64,000 bases of DNA, taken from assembly GCF_900112845.1 (NCBI RefSeq), contig NZ_FONG01000018.1, positions 114,267 through 178,266 of the forward strand, in the 5' to 3' direction. A program made the translations under genes and the position numbers. Of the stretch, positions 18,138-27,399 are shown piece after piece. The notes beneath the pieces are model-generated. The model had not been told where the DNA came from. It did no database searches and worked only from the letters and a program-made list of their open reading frames with translations. The DNA comes from Actinacidiphila alni. GTDB taxonomy: Bacteria; Actinomycetota; Actinomycetes; Streptomycetales; Streptomycetaceae. Positions within the stretch are counted from its first letter, which is position 1; the number at the start of each line of letters is the position of its first letter.

Positions 18138-18968
18138 ATGCGGGCACGCGGGGCACGGGTCGTCGGGGCGGGGCTGCTGGTGGTGGCCGCCGCCGGGTGC
18201 GGTGGCGGCGGGCACCCCCTGGTGGTCAGCGGGCAGGCGCCCACGACGCCGTACGCCGGGCCGCTGCTCGTCGCGGCGCACCGGGGAGACGATGTCGCGG
18301 CCCGCGCCGGGGCGGCGGCCCGCGCCCTCGAATGCGACGGGCCGCCGTATTCAGGCGGCGGCCCCGACCGCTGGAGCGCGGGCGACGGCGGCTCCACCCC
18401 CGCGAAGGGGCTGGCCGCCTGGTTCGCCATGGACCAGCCGGATGTGCCGCGCGACGGCTACCGGGTGGAGCGCGCCGAGGCGGACCGGGTGCTCTTCTCC
18501 TACGACGTCGGCGGGCGGACGAAGGTCGCCGTCGTCGTCGCCAAGGACCAGCCGGGGCGGCCCGGTTGGGGGCCGGAGACCACTGCTTCCTGTGATCCGT
18601 CGGAGTTTCCCGCCTCCTACACCGACCGGCAGCCGTACGAGATCTGGGCCGACGCGGCGGGGCGGCGGCAGCCGCTGTCCCGGGTCAACAGCTCGGTGGG
18701 GCCCGCTCATTGCGGCTGGCAGGCCGCCCGCTTCCTGGAGGTCGGCGCCACCCTCTACGCCCGCGACCCCTCCCACGTCCTGCCGCCCGGCATGCTCTCC
18801 CGTTCGTACGCGGCCCGGGTCGCCCTCCCCCCGGATGCCCGGGACACCGGTTTCCACCGGGGAGACCAGCACCTCTGGCTCGCCGCCGACGACTCCTTCG
18901 CATACATCGGTACGGCCGGCGCGGTGGAAGCCTGGCCTTCGGTGACCCCGGGGCACGCCTGCGCCTAG
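18138..18968 (+). CDS. Putative secreted lipoprotein, unknown function
   Basis: 276 aa beginning with an Arg-rich n-region, a short hydrophobic core and the lipobox VAAAGC, so Cys21 is the expected lipidation site; the mature protein begins CGGGGHP. No further family was recognised. The mature part has several cysteines (near LECDG, TASCDPSEF, PAHCGW and the terminal GHACA), suggesting disulfides outside the cell. It starts 85 bases after the ABC exporter and may be co-transcribed with it, although the pair itself gives no clue to function. Confidence 0.75.
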   Translation: MRARGARVVGAGLLVVAAAGCGGGGHPLVVSGQAPTTPYAGPLLVAAHRGDDVAARAGAAARALECDGPPYSGGGPDRWSAGDGGSTPAKGLAAWFAMDQPDVPRDGYRVERAEADRVLFSYDVGGRTKVAVVVAKDQPGRPGWGPETTASCDPSEFPASYTDRQPYEIWADAAGRRQPLSRVNSSVGPAHCGWQAARFLEVGATLYARDPSHVLPPGMLSRSYAARVALPPDARDTGFHRGDQHLWLAADDSFAYIGTAGAVEAWPSVTPGHACA

Positions 18969-19393
18969 CCCGCGCCTCGCGGAAGAGGGCGCCCGGCAGG
19001 GTCGACACACCCCGGCCTCCGCAAGAGGGGCGTTCGGGTCATCCTGTCCGCGGGCACGCCGCACGGCGCCGGACGGTTCCCGTCGGCGCGTGGCGGTTCC
19101 GGGGGATGACGTTCCGCCCGTACCTGTCCCGTATTGCCCGGAGAAAATCTTCTTCCGCGTGCAACACGGCGATGACAAACGCCCGTTATACGAACACCGC
19201 TCACCGAACAACGGACGATTTTCAGCCAAGTTCGTCCCACGACAATGACATGTACCGGTAAAGGATGCCACTCTGTGCCCCGTTCCACAGCAACGCCACA
19301 GCTCTACCAGCTCTACCCGGGCAGATCACCAACCCCACCTGCCCGGACTGTCACCGGTCGCGCACCACGCGACCGCCGCAGAAGGAGTGACGA
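18969..19393. other. 425-base intergenic region before the M4 protease
   Basis: No coding signal. The first third is GC-rich. The stretch from about 19120 to 19270 is clearly more AT-rich (GAAAATCTTCTTC, GACGATTTTCAG, GACAATGACATGTACC), which is where I would expect the promoter of the protease gene. I cannot assign a convincing -35/-10 pair. GAAGGAG at 19381-19387 is the ribosome binding site of the next gene. Confidence 0.4.
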
Positions 19394-21799
19394 GTGCGCA
19401 GATCCCCCCGCACGGCAGCAGCCGCAGGAGTGCTGATTGCCGGTGCAGCGATGCTGGCGGTCACGTTGCCCGCAGGTACCGCCTCCGCAGGCGTGCCGGA
19501 CCAGGCAACGGCCCAGGCCAGTACACATGTTCAGCCGCGAGCGGGAGCGCTGCCCGCCGCGCTCTCCGCCGGCCAGCAGGCCACCCTGGTCGCGCAGGCG
19601 CAGTCCAGGACGGCGGCCACCGCATCCTCACTGCACCTGGGAGCCGGTGAGAAGCTGGTCGTCAAGTCGGTGTCCAAGGACGCGGACGGCAGCCTCCACA
19701 CCCGCTACGAGCGGACCTACCAGGGCCTGCCGGTCCTCGGCGGCGACCTGATCGTGCATCAGGACGGCGCCGGCGCGACCACGGGCGTCACCAAGGCGAC
19801 CGACGCCTCGATCGCGGTGGCCAGTACGACCGCCGCCAAGAGCGCGGACTCGGCGAAGACCACCGCGCTGGCCCGTGCCAAGGCGGACGGCGCGGCTTCC
19901 CCGGCCGCCGTCGGCGCCCCGCACAAGGTCGTCTGGGCCGCGTCCGGCACGCCCACCCTGGCGTGGGAGTCGGTGATCGGCGGCGTCCAGGACGACGGCA
20001 CGCCGAACCAGCTGCACGTCATCACCGACGCGAACACCGGCGCCCGGCTGTACGAGTACCAGGGCATCGAGACCGGTGTCGGCAACAGTGAGTACAGCGG
20101 CCAGGTGAACATCACCACCACGCTGTCCGGCAGCACCTACCAGCTGCTGGACAACACCCGCGGCGGCCACAAGACGTACAACCTCAACCACAGCACGTCG
20201 GGCACCGGCACGCTGTTCACCGACGCCGACGACACCTGGGGAGACGGCAACGGCTCCACCGCCCAGACGGCCGGTGTGGACGCGGCCTACGGCGCCCAGG
20301 AGACCTGGGACTACTACAAGAACACCTTCGGCCGTAACGGCATAGCCGACGACGGCCGCGCCGCGTACTCCCGCACCCACTACGGCAACAGCTACGTCAA
20401 CGCCTTCTGGGACGACTCCTGCTTCTGCATGACGTACGGCGACGGCAGCGGCAACGCACACCCGCTGACCGCCCTCGACGTCGCCGGCCACGAGATGAGC
20501 CACGGCGTCACCGCCAACTCGGCCGGCCTGAACTACTCGGGCGAGTCCGGCGGCCTCAACGAGGCGACCTCGGACATCATGGGCACCGGCGTGGAGTTCT
20601 ACGCGAACAACTCCTCGGACCCGGGCGACTACCTCATCGGCGAGAAGATCGACATCAACGGTGACGGCAGCCCGCTGCGCTACATGGACAAGCCGAGCAA
20701 GGACGGCGGCTCGAAGGACTACTGGTCCTCCAGCCTCGGCGGCCTGGACGTGCACTACTCCTCGGGCCCGGCCAACCACTTCTTCTACCTGCTCTCCGAG
20801 GGCAGCGGCGCCAAGGTCATCGGCGGGGTGAGCTACAACAGCCCGACCTCCGACGGTCTGTCCGTGCCGGGCATCGGCCGGGACAACGCCCTCAAGCTCT
20901 GGTACAAGTCGCTGACCGAGCGCTTCACCTCGACCACGAACTACGCGGCGGCCCGTACGCAGTCGCTGCAGGCCGCGGCCGACCTGTGGGGCGCCAACAG
21001 CGCCACGTACAACACGGTCGCCAACACCTGGGCGGCGATCAACGTCGGCAGCCGGGTCACCCAGCCCAGCGGCGTCACCGTCACCAACCCGGGTGCCAAG
21101 TCCACCGTGGTGAACACCGCCGCCAGCCTGCAGATCCAGGCCAGCACCACCAACGGCGGCGCGCTGACCTACAGCGCGACGGGCCTGCCCACCGGCCTGT
21201 CGATCAACGCCTCCAGCGGTCTGATCTCCGGCACCCCGACCGCCACCGGCACGTACAACGTGACGGTCACCGCCAAGGACTCCACCAACGCCACCGGCAC
21301 CGCGTCCTTCACCTGGACGATCACCTCGTCCGGCGGCGGCACCTGCACCGCCTCGCAGCTCGTCACCAACCCGGGCTTCGAGAGCGGCGCCACCGGCTGG
21401 ACCCAGTCCGCGGGCGTCATCGACAACAGCACCAGCGCCCCCGCGCACTCCGGCTCCTACAAGGCATGGCTGGACGGCTACGGCACCACCCACACCGACA
21501 CGCTCTCCCAGTCGGTGACCATCCCCTCCACCTGCACCAACGCCACCTTCACCTTCTACCTCTACGTCAGCAGCCAGGAGACCACCACCAGCACCGCCTA
21601 CGACAAGCTCACCGTCGCAGCCGGCAGCACCACCCTGGCCACCTACTCCAACCTCAACAAGGGCAGCGGCTACGTCCAGCGCTCGGTCAACCTCTCCTCC
21701 TACAAGGGCCAGACCGTCACCCTGAAGTTCACCGGCACCGAGGACTCCAGCCTCGCCACCTCCTTCCTCATCGACGACACCGCCGTCAACGTCAGCTGA
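19394..21799 (+). CDS. Secreted M4 (thermolysin-family) metalloprotease with C-terminal binding domains
   Basis: 801-residue preproenzyme. Signal peptide about 1-33 (ending TASAG), an FTP/PepSY-like propeptide to about residue 220, then the peptidase_M4 domain. The zinc motif H-E-M-S-H sits near residue 367, and the downstream glutamate lies in GGLNEATSDIMG. The catalytic part ends near residue 555 with ALKLWYKSLT and the usual C-terminal helices. After it come a putative Ig domain (LPTGLSINASSGLISGTP, about 560-650) and a jelly-roll-like adhesion or carbohydrate-binding domain starting TNPGFESGATGW. It degrades extracellular protein and is activated by propeptide cleavage. GTG 19394 follows GAAGGAG at proper spacing. 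The transcript ends at the hairpin at 21821. Confidence 0.93.
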   Translation: MRRSPRTAAAAGVLIAGAAMLAVTLPAGTASAGVPDQATAQASTHVQPRAGALPAALSAGQQATLVAQAQSRTAATASSLHLGAGEKLVVKSVSKDADGSLHTRYERTYQGLPVLGGDLIVHQDGAGATTGVTKATDASIAVASTTAAKSADSAKTTALARAKADGAASPAAVGAPHKVVWAASGTPTLAWESVIGGVQDDGTPNQLHVITDANTGARLYEYQGIETGVGNSEYSGQVNITTTLSGSTYQLLDNTRGGHKTYNLNHSTSGTGTLFTDADDTWGDGNGSTAQTAGVDAAYGAQETWDYYKNTFGRNGIADDGRAAYSRTHYGNSYVNAFWDDSCFCMTYGDGSGNAHPLTALDVAGHEMSHGVTANSAGLNYSGESGGLNEATSDIMGTGVEFYANNSSDPGDYLIGEKIDINGDGSPLRYMDKPSKDGGSKDYWSSSLGGLDVHYSSGPANHFFYLLSEGSGAKVIGGVSYNSPTSDGLSVPGIGRDNALKLWYKSLTERFTSTTNYAAARTQSLQAAADLWGANSATYNTVANTWAAINVGSRVTQPSGVTVTNPGAKSTVVNTAASLQIQASTTNGGALTYSATGLPTGLSINASSGLISGTPTATGTYNVTVTAKDSTNATGTASFTWTITSSGGGTCTASQLVTNPGFESGATGWTQSAGVIDNSTSAPAHSGSYKAWLDGYGTTHTDTLSQSVTIPSTCTNATFTFYLYVSSQETTTSTAYDKLTVAAGSTTLATYSNLNKGSGYVQRSVNLSSYKGQTVTLKFTGTEDSSLATSFLIDDTAVNVS

Positions 21800-21820
21800 G
21801 TCACACCCGCTGAGCGACAC

Positions 21821-21855
21821 GAGTCCGGGTCTGCCAGGACGGCAGGCCCGGACTC
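21821..21855 (+). terminator. Hairpin terminator after the M4 protease
   Basis: A 15-bp stem (GAGTCCGGGTCTGCC paired with GGCAGGCCCGGACTC, one G-U) closes a five-base loop, 22 bases after the protease stop codon. Confidence 0.75.
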
Positions 21856-21898
21856 TGCTAAGCTGAATGCGTTGCAGTTGTGGTACCCAGAACTTTTT

Positions 21899-21940
21899 GT
21901 GCGCCTGGATGATTGCGATTCCGGGCGCACTTTTGTTTTT
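21899..21940 (+). terminator. U-tailed hairpin in the cold-shock gene leader (terminator or attenuator)
   Basis: GTGCGCCTGG (21899-21908) pairs with CCGGGCGCAC (21921-21930) with one G-U, and is followed directly by TTTTGTTTTT. A U-tail of this quality is rare in such GC-rich DNA. It stands 93 bases before the cold-shock start. A second small hairpin, GCGGTTT-CGG-AAACTGC (21995-22011), lies just ahead of the ribosome binding site. Whether it ends upstream transcription or regulates the leader depends on where the transcript starts. Confidence 0.55.
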
Positions 21941-22032
21941 GCCGGGATTCTCCGGTGTGGGGTGATCATCTACAGCGACCCGGATCCGTACAGTGCGGTT
22001 TCGGAAACTGCCCCGCCTTTAAGGAGATTGTT

Positions 22033-22236
22033 ATGGCTACCGGCACCGTGAAGTGGTTCAACTCGGAAAAGGGCTTCGGCTTCATCGAGCAGGAGGGTGG
22101 CGGCCCGGACGTGTTCGCCCACTACTCGAACATTCAGTCCCAGGGCTTCCGTGAGCTGCTCGAGGGCCAGAAGGTGGAGTTCGACGTCACCCAGGGCCAG
22201 AAGGGCCCGCAGGCGGAGAACATCCGCGCCCTCTGA
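22033..22236 (+). CDS. Cold-shock protein, CspA family
   Basis: 67-residue single cold-shock domain (OB fold) that binds single-stranded RNA or DNA and acts as an RNA chaperone. The ribonucleoprotein motifs KGFGFIEQ (RNP1) and VFAHYSNI (RNP2) are intact and the protein is full length. ATG 22033 has AAGGAG at 22021-22026. The gene has a long structured leader and its own strong terminator, so it is probably monocistronic. Next downstream is a DEAD-box helicase, a functional companion in cold adaptation. Streptomyces carry several paralogues, so no specific symbol is given. Confidence 0.95.
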   Translation: MATGTVKWFNSEKGFGFIEQEGGGPDVFAHYSNIQSQGFRELLEGQKVEFDVTQGQKGPQAENIRAL

Positions 22237-22267
22237 TTCAGAGTAACCGGGCAGCAACGCTCGGTGA

Positions 22268-22301
22268 CGAGAGGCCCGCACCGCACGGTGCGGGCCTCTC
22301 G
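22268..22301 (+). terminator. Strong hairpin terminator after the cold-shock gene
   Basis: Perfect self-complementarity over 34 bases (CGAGAGGCCCGCACCG and its reverse complement with only CA between), 31 bases after the cold-shock stop. It insulates the gene from the helicase, whose start is 54 bases further on. Confidence 0.85.
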
Positions 22302-22354
22302 CGTGCAGCCGCACACGGCGTCCGCCGTGGCGGCACGAGGAAGGAAACCCTCTT

Positions 22355-23893
22355 TTGTCACCCGTGTCCCCCGTAAAGCTGTTCTCCGAGCTGCCGCTCG
22401 ACCCGGCGCTGGTCGCCGCCCTGGACGCCGACGGGGTGACCGAACCGTTTCCGATCCAGGCCGCGACGCTGCCGGACTCCCTGGCCGGCCGGGACGTGCT
22501 CGGCCGCGGCCGTACCGGCTCCGGCAAGACGCTGGCCTTCGGCCTGCCGATGCTGACCCGCACCAAGGCGCTCGGCCGGCGCGCCGACGCCAAGCGCCCG
22601 CTGGCGCTGGTGCTGGTGCCGACCCGTGAACTGGCCACCCAGGTCACCGACGCGCTCGCGCCGTACGCGAAGGTGCTGGGGCTGCGGACCACCGCGGTGG
22701 TCGGCGGCGCCTCCATCACCAAGCAGATGGCCGCGCTGCGGTCCGGCGCCGAGATCCTGGTCGCGACCCCCGGCCGGCTCTTCGACCTGATCGAACGGCA
22801 CGCCTGCGCGCTGGACCAGGTCGCCGTGACCGTACTGGACGAGGCCGACCAGATGGCCGACATGGGCTTCCTGCCGCAGGTCACGCGGCTGCTGGAGCAG
22901 GTGAAGCCGGGCGGGCAGCGGATGCTGTTCTCCGCGACCCTGGACCGCAATGTCGACAAGCTGGTCAAGCGCTTCCTGAAGAACCCGGTCACGCACTCGG
23001 TGGACCCGTCGGCCGCGACGGTGACCACGATGGAGCACCACGTCCTGCACGTGGACGACGCGACCAAGCGGGCGGTGACCGCGGAGATCGCGGCGCGCCA
23101 GGGCGGCGTGATCATGTTCGTCGGCACCAAGCGGGGCGCCGACCGGCTCACCAAGCACCTGCTGGGCCTCGGGGTGCGCGCGGTGGCGCTGCACGGCGGC
23201 AAGTCGCAGCCGCAGCGGAACCGGGCGCTCGACCAGTTCCGTACGGGGACGGCCGACGCGCTGGTGGCCACCAATGTGGCGGCCCGCGGCATCCACATCG
23301 ACGGGCTCGACCTGGTGGTGAACGTCGATCCGCCGACCGAGGCCAAGGACTACCTGCACCGCGGCGGGCGTACGGCGCGGGCCGGTGAGTCCGGCACCGT
23401 CGTCACCCTGGTGCTGCCCGAGCAGCGGCGGGAGAACGCGCGGCTGATGGCGCAGGCCGGGATCCGGCCGCACACCGCCCGGGTACGGCCCGGCGACGCC
23501 GATCTCGTCCGGATCACCGGCGCCCGGCAGCCCTCCGGCACCCCGGTCACCCTCCCGGCCGCCGAGGTCCCCGCGCCGCGCGCCGCCAAGGCGGGCACCG
23601 GCACGTCCCGCCGCCGTCGCGGCGGCCGCGGCGGTGCGGCCGCCGGCACCGGTACGGGCCAGGCCGCCGCGTCGTCCGGTTCGGGCACGGGGCAGGCGCC
23701 CGCGCGCGGCGAGCGGCAGCAGCGCGCCCAGTCCGCCGCCAAGCGCGCCGCTGCTTCCGGCGGCGGCAACCGCCGCCGGACCGGCGCCTCCGCGGGCGAG
23801 GGCGCCGCGGGCCGCGGCCGTCGTACCGGCCCCGGCGCCGCGGCCGGGCGGGGCGGCGCGATCGGCCGCCGCGCCCGCGGCGAGGCCGCCTGA
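22355..23893 (+). CDS. DEAD-box ATP-dependent RNA helicase with Arg/Gly-rich tail
   Basis: 512 aa. Helicase core about 1-370 with Q motif FPIQ, motif I GRTGSGKT, Ia PTRELA, Ib TPGR, motif II DEAD (VLDEADQMADMGF), motif III SAT, motif V ARGIHI and motif VI HRGGRTARAG. It unwinds structured RNA using ATP, as RhlE/CsdA-type enzymes do in cold-adapted translation or RNA decay. From about 400 onward the tail is low-complexity (RRRRGGRGGAAAGTG, GNRRRTG, GRGRRTG), typical of an unstructured RNA-binding tail. The start is TTG 22355 with AGGAAGGA upstream; GTG 22364 is possible. It sits directly after the cold-shock gene but is separated by a terminator. Confidence 0.92.
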   Translation: MSPVSPVKLFSELPLDPALVAALDADGVTEPFPIQAATLPDSLAGRDVLGRGRTGSGKTLAFGLPMLTRTKALGRRADAKRPLALVLVPTRELATQVTDALAPYAKVLGLRTTAVVGGASITKQMAALRSGAEILVATPGRLFDLIERHACALDQVAVTVLDEADQMADMGFLPQVTRLLEQVKPGGQRMLFSATLDRNVDKLVKRFLKNPVTHSVDPSAATVTTMEHHVLHVDDATKRAVTAEIAARQGGVIMFVGTKRGADRLTKHLLGLGVRAVALHGGKSQPQRNRALDQFRTGTADALVATNVAARGIHIDGLDLVVNVDPPTEAKDYLHRGGRTARAGESGTVVTLVLPEQRRENARLMAQAGIRPHTARVRPGDADLVRITGARQPSGTPVTLPAAEVPAPRAAKAGTGTSRRRRGGRGGAAAGTGTGQAAASSGSGTGQAPARGERQQRAQSAAKRAAASGGGNRRRTGASAGEGAAGRGRRTGPGAAAGRGGAIGRRARGEAA

Positions 23894-23919
23894 CGGCACC
23901 CGCGGCACCCGAACAATGC

Positions 23920-23957
23920 CGGTGGCCCGGCCCGACATCTGTCGGGCCGGGCCACCG
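23920..23957. terminator. Bidirectional hairpin between the helicase and glgP
   Basis: The two 18-base arms (CGGTGGCCCGGCCCGACA and its reverse complement) have only two bases between them. It lies between convergent genes 27 bases after the helicase stop and 123 bases before the glgP stop, so it can serve both strands. Confidence 0.8.
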
Positions 23958-24079
23958 CCGTTCGTGGAGCGAATGGAACAAGCCGGGCCGCGAACGCCCC
24001 GGCCGGACGGGCGGCGGACGGATGCCGCCCGTCCGGAGCCCCGGCGCGTGGACGCCGCCAAGGCCCCGGCGGCGAGCCG

Positions 24080-26689
24080 TCAGCGCAGCACGCCCGCCGT
24101 CATCCCCTCCGTTTCGGGCGGAACCGCCACCAGGCCGAGTTCGGCCGGGGTGGCGAGCAGGGGGTGGGTGGGCAGGACGCGGATGGTGTAGCCGAAGGGT
24201 CCGGTGCGGTCGAGGGTGAGCGGGCCCTCGTAGTGGTAGCGGCCGGAGACGTCGGCGCGGGCGGTCGGTTTGAGCGAGGTGACCGTGGGGTCGGCGAGCC
24301 GGTCGGCGGCGTCGACCCGGCCGGACAGCAGCTGCACGTCGACGTCCGTGGGGTCGAGTCCGCCGAGCGCGACCTCCACCCGGAGGGTGAGCGTGGCGCC
24401 CAGCTCCGGGGTGCCGCCGACGGAACCGGCCTCCACATGGTCGACGGACACCTGCGGCCACTGCTCCCGCACCCGCCGCTTCCAGGCGGCCAGCGACCGC
24501 GCCTGCTCGCCGTGCACGGACCGGTGCGAGCGCGCGGCCGGCGCGTACAGCGTGCGGACGTAGTCCTGGACCATCCGGCCGGCCAGCACCTTGGGGCCGA
24601 GTGTGGTCAGGGTGTGCCGGACCATTTCGATCCAGCGGCCCGGCAGGCCCTGCGCGCCGTGGTCGTAGAAGCGCGGCGCGACCTGGTTCTCCAGCAGGTC
24701 GTAGAGCGCGGCGGCCTCCAGCTCGTCGCGCCGGTCCTCGTCGTCGACGCCGTCGGCGGTGGGGATCGCCCAGCCGTTGTCGCCGTCGAACCACTCGTCC
24801 CACCAGCCGTCGAGCACCGACAGATTGAGGCAGCCGTTGAGCGCGGCCTTCATCCCGGAGGTGCCGCACGCCTCCAGCGGGCGCAGCGGATTGTTCAGCC
24901 AGACGTCGCAGCCGGGGTAGAGCAGCCGCGCCATCCGCATGTCGTAGTCGGGCAGGAAGACGATGCGGTGCCTGACCCTGGGGTCGTCGGTGAAGCGGAC
25001 CAGTTCCTGGACCAGCCGCTTGCCGCCGTCGTCGGCCGGGTGGGCCTTGCCTGCCACCACGATCTGGATCGGCCGCTCCGGGTGGAGCAGCAGCTCCATC
25101 AGCCGGTCCTGGTCCCGCAGCATCAGCGTCAGCCGCTTGTACGAGGGGACGCGGCGGGCGAAGCCGATGGTCAGCACGTCGGGGTCGAGGACGGTGTCGG
25201 TCCAGCCGAGTTCGGCCTCGCCCGCGCCGCGCTGCCGCCAGGACTCGCGGACCCGGTGGCGTACGTCCGTCACGAGCTGTTCGCGCAGTTCCCTGCGCAG
25301 CTCCCACACGGTCGCGTCCGGGATGCCGGAGATGGCCTCCCAGCGCTCCGCGCCGCCGACCGTCAGGGCGTCCTCGGCACGCTGGGCCCCTATCTGCCGG
25401 GCGCCGAGCCTGACCACCTCGGGCGCCACCCAGGTGGGCGCGTGCACCCCGTTGGTGATGGAGGTGATCGGCACGTCCTCGGGGTCGAAGCCGGGCCACA
25501 GGCCGGCGAACATCTCCCGGCTGACCGAGCCGTGCAGGGTGGACACGCCGTTGGCGCGCTGGGCCAGGCGCAGGCCCATGACGGCCATGTTGAACAGGTT
25601 CGGGTCGCCGCCGGGATAGGTCTCCATGCCCAGTTCGAGGATCCGGCCGGTGTCGACACCGGCCAGTTCGCCGTCGTCGCCGAGGTGGCGGGCGACCAGT
25701 TCGCGGTCGAAGCGGTCGATGCCGGCGGGCACCGGGGTGTGGGTGGTGAACACCGTGCCGGCCCGTACGGCCTCCAGCGCCGCGTCGAAGTCCAGCCCTT
25801 CCAGGGCCAGTTCGCGGATGCGTTCCAGGCCGAGGAAGCCGGCGTGGCCCTCGTTGGTGTGGAACACCTCGGGTTCGGGGTGGCCGGTGATCCGGCAGTA
25901 GGTGCGGACGGCCCGGACGCCGCCGATGCCCAGCAGCATCTCCTGGAGCAGCCGGTGCTCGCTGCCGCCGCCGTAGAGCCGGTCGGTGACGTCGCGTTCC
26001 GCGGGCTGGTTGGCCTCGACGTCGGAGTCGAGCAGCAGCAGTGGGACCCGCCCGACCTGGGCCTTCCAGATCCGGGCGTGCAGCGACCGGCCGCCGGGCA
26101 GCAGCAGGGACACCTCGGCGGGGGTGCCGTCGGGGGTACGGAGCGGGGTGACGGGCAGTTCGTTGGGGTCGAGGACCGGATAGTGCTCCTGCTGCCAGCC
26201 CTCGCGGGACAGGGTCTGGCGGAAGTAGCCGTGCCGGTAGAGCAGTCCGACGCCGATGATCGGGGCGCCGAGGTCGCTGGCGGCCTTCAGGTGGTCGCCG
26301 GCGAGGATGCCGAGGCCGCCCGAATACTGCGGCAGCGCGGCGGTGATGCCGAATTCGGGTGAGAAGTAGGCGATGGCGGCGGGCAGGTCGGGCTGGTCCT
26401 GGTACCAGCGGGGATTGGTGGTGTAGTCGGCCAGTTCCTCCGCCGCCGCGGTCAGGCGACGCAGGAAGCGCCGGTCCTCGGCGAGCGCGGCGAGCCGTTC
26501 CTTGGACACGGCGCCGAGCAGCCGGACGGGGTCGCCTTGGGCGGCCCGCCAGCCCGCGGGATCGACGCTCTGGAACAGCTCCCGGGTCTCCGGGTGCCAG
26601 GACCAGCGTAGGTTCTGGGCCAGCTCCCCGAGCGGACGCAGAGGTTCCGGCAGGACGGTGCGCACGGTGAATCGACGGATTGCCTTCAC
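24080..26689 (-). CDS. glgP: Alpha-glucan (maltodextrin/glycogen) phosphorylase
   Basis: 869 aa, the length of the actinobacterial GlgP branch. It releases glucose 1-phosphate from alpha-1,4-glucan ends in the cytoplasm with pyridoxal phosphate. The PLP-lysine block is present as EACGTSGMKAALNGCLNLS near residue 610, with the preceding WLNNPLRPLEA and following LDGWWDEW conserved. N-terminal PEFGITAALPQYSGGLGILAGDHLK and THTPVPAGIDRF are family blocks. GTG 26689 begins MKAIRRFTVRT. It is divergent from glgE across a 710-base gap, placing glucan breakdown back-to-back with GlgE-pathway synthesis, an arrangement known in streptomycetes. Confidence 0.95.
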   Translation of the reverse strand: MKAIRRFTVRTVLPEPLRPLGELAQNLRWSWHPETRELFQSVDPAGWRAAQGDPVRLLGAVSKERLAALAEDRRFLRRLTAAAEELADYTTNPRWYQDQPDLPAAIAYFSPEFGITAALPQYSGGLGILAGDHLKAASDLGAPIIGVGLLYRHGYFRQTLSREGWQQEHYPVLDPNELPVTPLRTPDGTPAEVSLLLPGGRSLHARIWKAQVGRVPLLLLDSDVEANQPAERDVTDRLYGGGSEHRLLQEMLLGIGGVRAVRTYCRITGHPEPEVFHTNEGHAGFLGLERIRELALEGLDFDAALEAVRAGTVFTTHTPVPAGIDRFDRELVARHLGDDGELAGVDTGRILELGMETYPGGDPNLFNMAVMGLRLAQRANGVSTLHGSVSREMFAGLWPGFDPEDVPITSITNGVHAPTWVAPEVVRLGARQIGAQRAEDALTVGGAERWEAISGIPDATVWELRRELREQLVTDVRHRVRESWRQRGAGEAELGWTDTVLDPDVLTIGFARRVPSYKRLTLMLRDQDRLMELLLHPERPIQIVVAGKAHPADDGGKRLVQELVRFTDDPRVRHRIVFLPDYDMRMARLLYPGCDVWLNNPLRPLEACGTSGMKAALNGCLNLSVLDGWWDEWFDGDNGWAIPTADGVDDEDRRDELEAAALYDLLENQVAPRFYDHGAQGLPGRWIEMVRHTLTTLGPKVLAGRMVQDYVRTLYAPAARSHRSVHGEQARSLAAWKRRVREQWPQVSVDHVEAGSVGGTPELGATLTLRVEVALGGLDPTDVDVQLLSGRVDAADRLADPTVTSLKPTARADVSGRYHYEGPLTLDRTGPFGYTIRVLPTHPLLATPAELGLVAVPPETEGMTAGVLR

Positions 26690-27399
26690 GCACCCGACCG
26701 TAAACCCGTCGGCGGGGGCCGTGGGGCGCTCTCCGGGATCCGGTGCTTCAAACGCGGCTGCGGCGGCTCACGGAGGCGACCGGTCGCAGTCGGGGCGGCG
26801 CCGGTCCGCCGGGCCGGACGTACGGGGCCGGCCCGGTCGCGCGGCCGGCTCCGTAACAGCGGGTGTCCCGTGGGGCGCGGGTGACACGGGAGTTCACGCA
26901 CGCGCGGGCGTGTCGGTTGCTTCGCGTACGGTGGGGGCGTGCGCGGGGGCACTCGCGGGGCGCGTGTGCGGTGCGCCCGTGGTCGGCCCCGCGTACGCGT
27001 CAGGGGCCCGGCGCGGGCGGTGGTTCGAGCATTCGTGACGCGCTCCCGAAACGCTTCCGCGGGGGTGCTTTGTCCCGGCGGTCCTGGGAAGGCTCCCGAA
27101 GGCGGCTCAGATTGCGGGGGCCGGGTCCGGGCACGAGACTGCACACACCACGCACCGCGCACATCGGCACACCCCGGCACGCACCCGCATGCCGGTCCGT
27201 ACAGGCTCCACCCGGGTGAACGCGGACCGGAGCGGCCATGCAGGCAGCCCCGCTCCGGCGGGAACAGTTAAAAAGAGCGGGGGCACGCGCGAAGCTGCCC
27301 GAAGTGACGCTGTCCGCGGTCCCGGCAGCTTCCGTGCGCCGTCACCGGTGGCCCCCTCTTATCTCCGCCGTCCCATCCACAGCGCTGTCAGGTGAGGCA
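26690..27399. other. 710-base divergent regulatory region between glgP and glgE
   Basis: Open frames here are only GC-driven and show no family resemblance; one continues in frame upstream of glgE from 27238 but has no usable ribosome site and no homology by eye. Two sites deserve notice: CGAAACGCTTCCG (27047-27059), a GAA-N4-TTC half-palindrome of the LacI-repressor kind, and an 8-bp inverted repeat, CCGGTCCG (27192-27199) with CGGACCGG (27223-27230). A short A-rich stretch (AGTTAAAAAGAG) lies at about 27265. No -35/-10 pair could be fixed. Confidence 0.4.

Noticed and set aside
15396..18281. 961-codon open frame on the minus strand
   Set aside because: Antisense to both ABC exporter genes, whose motifs are intact on the plus strand; composition is typical of a GC-driven shadow frame.
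23547..26693. 1048-codon minus-strand frame over glgP and the helicase tail
   Set aside because: Arg/Pro/Gly-rich out-of-frame translation of glgP; no motifs.
26863..27271. Small open frames in the glgP-glgE gap
   Set aside because: Overlapping frames on both strands with no ribosome sites or recognisable protein; explained by GC content.
27238..27399. In-frame N-terminal extension of GlgE
   Set aside because: No ribosome site and Arg/Ala-rich sequence unlike GlgE; the family start matches 27400.
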